Below the pieces are notes generated by a model. It saw only the letters and a list, made by a program, of their open reading frames with translations. It did no database searches and was not told the origin of the DNA. This document shows positions 33,024-36,471 of a stretch of 36,471 bases of DNA, piece by piece. The stretch lies in NCBI GenBank assembly GCA_003559235.1, contig PWME01000161.1:1-36471 (forward strand), in the 5' to 3' direction. Position 1 is the stretch's first letter. Each line of letters begins with the position of its first letter. This DNA comes from Mollicutes bacterium. GTDB lineage: Bacteria > Bacillota_I > Bacilli_A > Izemoplasmatales > Izemoplasmataceae. The position numbers were made by a program, and so were the translations under genes.

Positions 33024-34715
33024 TTATAGGGATGAATCGTCGATGGCATCAAGCGCTCCGGTTATGGTCGGGATAACTTTCTTTAGGGTGCCATCTTTAA
33101 ACGGATTGTCTAAACCAGCAAGTTTGAGTAAATCTACAAAGCTTCGGCTACCGCCCGCTTTACAAAGCGTGACATAACTATCCCAAGCGGCTTCTTTATT
33201 TTGCATTGAACGGGTAAAGTATTGGAAAGCACACACTTGTGCTAAGGTGTAATCAATCATGTAAAAGGGAACGGCAAATATATGCATGATGCTTTGCCAA
33301 CCGTTGCCGTTTTCTAAATACGGTTCATCATCGTAGATGCGTTCTGGATAATACTTTTTATCAACGGCTTGCCACATGGCTTTACGTTCTAAGGCGCTTG
33401 CATCAGGTTTTGCGTATACGGCGTGTTGGAATTCATCAATCATGACCCCGTAAGTAATAAGGTTTAGTGCGGTTGAAAGGTGCGAAAACTTGTATTTTTC
33501 AGCATCTTTACCAAAGAAATTGTCCGCCCATGGTCTGGCGAAAAATTCCATACTCATAGAATGGATTTCGCTCGCTTCCATCGTTGCCATTAAATATTCT
33601 GGGACATCGTGATGACGACTCATAAACATTTGAAAGGCATGACCCGCTTCGTGGGTTAAGACATCAACATCGTGTTTGGTTCCGTTAAAGTTTGCGAAAA
33701 TAAACGGTGAATCATAGTTTGGAATAAAAGTGCAATAACCCCCACCCGCTTTGCCTTTTTTCGCTTCTAAGTCGAGTAGGTTACGTTCGGTCATGAACGA
33801 GAAGAAGGTATCGGTTTCTTCACTAAGGTCGCGATACATTTTTTTCGCTTCATTGAGTAAAAAGTCTTTATCGCCTTGCGGTTTAGCATTGCCGCTTTTA
33901 AAATCGATGCCATCATAGTGATATAAGGTTTCTAAACCGAGGCGTGCTTTGCGCTTTTTGCCGAGTTCTCGGTTAATCGGCACAATGTATTCAGCAACTT
34001 GATCACGGTAGCTTTTTACATCGTCTGCATTGTAATCTAACCTACCAAGCCGGTCGTAAGCGAGTTCGGTAAACGAAGGATAACCAAGCGTTTTGGCAAT
34101 ATCGGTGCGCACTTTGACAAGTTTATCATATAGGTTGTCTAAAGTCTCTTCGTGTCCCGCAAAAAATGTCATGACTGCTTTGTTTGCGCGCTTGCGAACC
34201 GCGCGATCACGGTGTTGCATAAACGGTGACATTTGGCTGATGTTATAGGTTTCGCCATCAAACTCGATGTTTGCGGATGCGAGCAACTTTTGATGTTCAT
34301 TGGCGAGTTTGTTTTCTTCTTGGAGTTGTGGTACGATTTTGTCGCTAAAAGTTTTTAAGGATTGTTCGGCTTGCTTAAAAAGCAGTGCCCCCTTTTCTTT
34401 TTCTAAGGCATCGCGAAACGGGCTTTTAACAAGGGCAGCATAAAACTGGTTGTTTAGCTGACTAAAAAGGGGGCCGTTTTGATTGAAAAACGCTTTCTCT
34501 GCTTCATAAAATGCATCGGTTGTATCTAAACTATGACGAATGCTGGCCAGGGTTGCCATGGTGCGAAAATCAAAGCGGATGGCATTGATTTCATCAATTG
34601 CTTTTTTCTGTTCATCGATGTTCTTTGCTTCATTAAAACGTTTTAAGACATCTGTGAAGCGTTTTTTGGTTGTGTCCATGTTTGGACGTTCGTACCTATA
34701 GTCTTCAAATTTCAT
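33024..34715 (-). CDS. M3 family oligoendopeptidase (PepF-like)
   Basis: A 563-residue cytosolic zinc peptidase of the M3 family. The zinc motif THEAGHAFQMF is intact, and 'GGGYCTFIPNYDSPFIFANFNG' and 'ASEIHSMSMEFFARPW' with the third Glu ligand are typical. The length is close to that of the 550-residue oligoendopeptidase branch. I use the ATG at 34715 because GAAAGGAC lies before it; the upstream ATG falls in the promoter area. It would degrade imported peptides and fits the Opp system in the window. Confidence 0.93.
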   Translation of the reverse strand: MKFEDYRYERPNMDTTKKRFTDVLKRFNEAKNIDEQKKAIDEINAIRFDFRTMATLASIRHSLDTTDAFYEAEKAFFNQNGPLFSQLNNQFYAALVKSPFRDALEKEKGALLFKQAEQSLKTFSDKIVPQLQEENKLANEHQKLLASANIEFDGETYNISQMSPFMQHRDRAVRKRANKAVMTFFAGHEETLDNLYDKLVKVRTDIAKTLGYPSFTELAYDRLGRLDYNADDVKSYRDQVAEYIVPINRELGKKRKARLGLETLYHYDGIDFKSGNAKPQGDKDFLLNEAKKMYRDLSEETDTFFSFMTERNLLDLEAKKGKAGGGYCTFIPNYDSPFIFANFNGTKHDVDVLTHEAGHAFQMFMSRHHDVPEYLMATMEASEIHSMSMEFFARPWADNFFGKDAEKYKFSHLSTALNLITYGVMIDEFQHAVYAKPDASALERKAMWQAVDKKYYPERIYDDEPYLENGNGWQSIMHIFAVPFYMIDYTLAQVCAFQYFTRSMQNKEAAWDSYVTLCKAGGSRSFVDLLKLAGLDNPFKDGTLKKVIPTITGALDAIDDSSL

Positions 34716-34783
34716 GAAAAAAGTCCTTTCTTTAGACAATTTGTGTGTCACAATCATAAACATTGTAACATGGAAGTGTGTGG

Positions 34784-34812
34784 TTTATAGATATCCGCAT
34801 GTAAAAAGTCAA
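34784..34812 (-). promoter_or_regulatory. Sigma-A promoter for oligoendopeptidase
   Basis: On the minus strand TTGACT (34812-34807) and TATAAA (34789-34784) are separated by 17 bp. On the plus strand a TATAAT at 34844-34849 probably drives the tRNA gene, with a poor -35. Confidence 0.75.
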
Positions 34813-34865
34813 AAACAGGCTTTCGTTTTTTAGTACTTTCTTATATAATGGAATAGGTGTAAATA

Positions 34866-34942
34866 GTTCCGGTAGCTCAGTGGATTAGAGCGGCAGCCTC
34901 CGAAGCTGTAGGTCGAGGGTTCGACTCCCTCCCGGAGCGCCA
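34866..34942 (+). tRNA. tRNA-Arg (anticodon CCG)
   Basis: A 77-base cloverleaf with encoded CCA. The acceptor stem GTTCCGG pairs with CCGGAGC (one G-T), the anticodon stem CAGC/GCTG encloses CTCCGAA so the anticodon is CCG (reads CGG, Arg), and the T stem GAGGG/CCCTC encloses TTCGACT. The discriminator is G. Confidence 0.97.
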
Positions 34943-35131
34943 TCCGACATAACGAAGGGTTGAGTACGCTTTAAATCCATTGACCACCAATGTATTTTAC
35001 TAAGTGATTACTGCACGATGGATTATGGGGTGCGATAATATGATCGCCATCAATGGATGGTTTAGCTCTTAATGGCGTGGTTTATCAAGTATATGAAGTG
35101 CTGCATGTTATATTTAAGGATTTTTTTCCTG
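34943..35131. other. Intergenic stretch between tRNA-Arg and the YwaF-like gene promoter
   Basis: No gene is seen here. It holds a distant inverted repeat (ATCCATTGA near 34976 with TCAATGGAT near 35050) and a small hairpin GCGAT/ATCGC near 35033-35048. No mobile-element or attachment-site signature was found beside the tRNA. Confidence 0.5.
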
Positions 35132-35132
35132 C

Positions 35133-35161
35133 TTGTCAGCATTTTTTATTTACGGTACAAT
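35133..35161 (+). promoter_or_regulatory. Sigma-A promoter for the YwaF-like gene
   Basis: TTGTCA (35133-35138) and TACAAT (35156-35161) are 17 bp apart. The -10 box lies in the left arm of the palindrome CAATTCA-TATGGG-TGAATTG (35158-35177), a likely operator. Confidence 0.6.
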
Positions 35162-35231
35162 TCATATGGGTGAATTGCCATATTAAAGGTTTTTTATGTA
35201 ATACACAAATTTGAATGAACTCGGTGATGAC

Positions 35232-36471
35232 ATGGTGCATTTTATTGTTATAAGCGTTGTGCTTTTGGGGATTGCTTTGATTGTGATGGGGGTTAAGGAT
35301 CGTTTGAATCACAATACTTTGTTAAAAGCGTTTGCACTTGTGCTTTTTGTCGTGTTTTCAGCGGGCTTGATTCAACGCCATGCTATTGATGGGTCATTCA
35401 ACTTGTTTGGGTTTGATACCGATACAACGGATTATGGGTATTATCCTGACACGTGGATTTTTTCAGTTGGAAAAAGCTTTGCCATTATAATGTTGAGATG
35501 GTTAACGCTCTTTGTGGCAACGTGGGCGATTGCGTGTGGGATTAAGCCACACCGCTTTATTGAGAAGTTGGTTGCATTCGTTGGTGTGCCACTCAGTGTT
35601 TTAAACATTGTCTTTTTAGAGTCCCATATAATCGCTTCGGTAGGCGAGTTCGATACATATGCGAATTTTCAAGCTATACAAATCATTGCAAGTATTACAT
35701 TTCTCGGTATTGTGAGTGGTGTCTTATTTGTTAAAAACATACGTACCATAGCGTTTAATCGCCGTGCATTATTGATGGGTATCGGTGTGGTTGGGTTAAC
35801 GATGTTTGCGGTTATGCCCCAAGGGTTACTTTTTAATTTCTTTGGTTATTTGGGTGAAGACCCGGTTGATTTCACACCCATTCATATAATTGTTATTCTT
35901 TTTACGTTTGTGGTGATGATTTTAGGGTATATAATTATGCGCAACCGTAGCATGCGTGCGAAAGAAATTATGTTAATATTTTTTGTGTTGGCATCGTATT
36001 TTCAGTTTTTCTATTTACGCCGTTCTGGGTTATCGGGCTTACCCTTGCACTTATGCAATACAGCGGTTATCTTAATGTTATTTGGCTTTATTTTTAGGTG
36101 GCAAAGTTTTTTCTACTTTACATATTTTGCGAATGTTATCGGGGCGTTGGCCGCCATTATGGTGCCAGATTTCAACCGTGATTTCACAGATTTACGGACC
36201 ATCCATTTTGGCTACAATCACATGTATGCTTTTGTGATTCCGATTTGGGGTGTTGCGTTGCATTATTTTAACCGCCCACGATTACAACAGATGTTAAAGG
36301 CTTTGGGTGTGTTTTCGATATACTTTGTGGCCATGGTTATTTTTAATCCGTTGGTCGAAAATTTCGATATATCAACGAATTATTTCTTTACTTATAACGA
36401 TCATTTGCCAGATATGTTTGGCGTGCGTTGGATTTTTTACGATTATGTTGAAACGGTCGAAGTATTTGGTC
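35232..36471 (+). CDS. YwaF/TMEM164-like integral membrane protein (3' end cut off)
   Basis: An open frame of 413 codons running off the window. It has about ten to twelve hydrophobic segments and a cytosolic or external patch 'SGLSGLPLHLCN' that resembles the LPLHLC motif of the YwaF (TIGR02206) and TMEM164 family. Later 'FGYNHMYAFVIPIWG' and 'NYFFTYNDHLPDMFG' have the conserved His/Asn-type residues of that group. The N-terminal half, with at least five helices, appears to be an extension beyond the usual ~230-residue YwaF protein. The ribosome site is weak (GGTGA). The function is unknown. No neighbour on its right can be seen. Confidence 0.55.
   Translation, partial: MVHFIVISVVLLGIALIVMGVKDRLNHNTLLKAFALVLFVVFSAGLIQRHAIDGSFNLFGFDTDTTDYGYYPDTWIFSVGKSFAIIMLRWLTLFVATWAIACGIKPHRFIEKLVAFVGVPLSVLNIVFLESHIIASVGEFDTYANFQAIQIIASITFLGIVSGVLFVKNIRTIAFNRRALLMGIGVVGLTMFAVMPQGLLFNFFGYLGEDPVDFTPIHIIVILFTFVVMILGYIIMRNRSMRAKEIMLIFFVLASYFQFFYLRRSGLSGLPLHLCNTAVILMLFGFIFRWQSFFYFTYFANVIGALAAIMVPDFNRDFTDLRTIHFGYNHMYAFVIPIWGVALHYFNRPRLQQMLKALGVFSIYFVAMVIFNPLVENFDISTNYFFTYNDHLPDMFGVRWIFYDYVETVEVFG

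Noticed and set aside
35093-35173. 26-codon hydrophobic open frame before the YwaF-like gene
   Set aside because: No ribosome site, and it overlaps the promoter of the next gene.
34866-35231. Integration site beside tRNA-Arg
   Set aside because: No repeat of the tRNA 3' end, integrase or phage-type gene is visible downstream.
1-36471. Mycoplasma-type code with TGA as Trp
   Set aside because: Several intact genes end in TGA at the right place (oppB, fetA, nqrB, nqrC) and Trp is TGG throughout.

Overview
The window looks like chromosomal DNA of a low-to-moderate GC Gram-positive-type bacterium (Bacillota or a Mollicutes relative). The signs are sigma-A promoters with TTGACA/TATAAT boxes, strong AGGAGG ribosome sites, lipobox lipoproteins, a GSI-alpha glutamine synthetase, Opp-type uptake and an M3 oligoendopeptidase. 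TGA is used as a normal stop (for example nqrC, nqrD, oppB, feo-region genes), so the Mycoplasma code does not apply. I cannot name a genus. No phage, insertion sequence or CRISPR array is visible; it reads as ordinary core and accessory metabolism, densely packed and mostly on the + strand.

Layout. 1-4200: the tail of an OB-fold-like protein, then an ABC ATPase and a fused double permease of the Fe(III)/thiamine/phosphonate type, then a 2H phosphoesterase. 4300-6500: an aldo/keto reductase with glutamine synthetase. 6560-8932: a divergent pair (unknown protein and repeat lipoprotein) around a control region with three copies of TGACA-N3-TGTCA. 9050-15348: a complete oppABCDF-type operon plus a small membrane protein. 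15441-19474: DUF805 protein, second aldo/keto reductase, duplicated-domain lipoprotein and a BCCT osmolyte transporter. 19610-22056: fetAB-like metal exporter followed by a diguanylate cyclase. 22087-24122: feoAB ferrous iron uptake. 24262-26897: two divergent short Rossmann proteins resembling nicotianamine-synthase-type SAM enzymes, then a flippase-like membrane protein and a phosphatidylserine-synthase-like enzyme. 27118-30975: nqrBCDEF without nqrA, with nqrF broken by an in-frame TAA. 31070-36471: DMT transporter, membrane protein, DUF2188 protein, oligoendopeptidase, tRNA-Arg(CCG) and a YwaF/TMEM164-like membrane protein cut by the window end.

How it fits together. Metals recur: a possible ferric ABC importer, a FetAB exporter and FeoAB sit within 24 kb, and the SAM-enzyme pair lies directly beside feoAB. 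Sodium energetics is a second theme: a respiratory sodium pump (NQR type) would build the gradient that a GMGIG-motif BCCT carrier could spend. Peptide import (Opp) and the M3 oligoendopeptidase plus glutamine synthetase point to peptide and nitrogen use.

The items most worth a second look are the nqrA-less NQR operon with the interrupted nqrF, the divergent SAM-enzyme pair with a TCGCGA-centred palindrome and lipid genes downstream, the unusual FeoB, and the 7220-7531 control region, where face-to-face promoters, three operators and an orphan minus-strand terminator suggest a small RNA.
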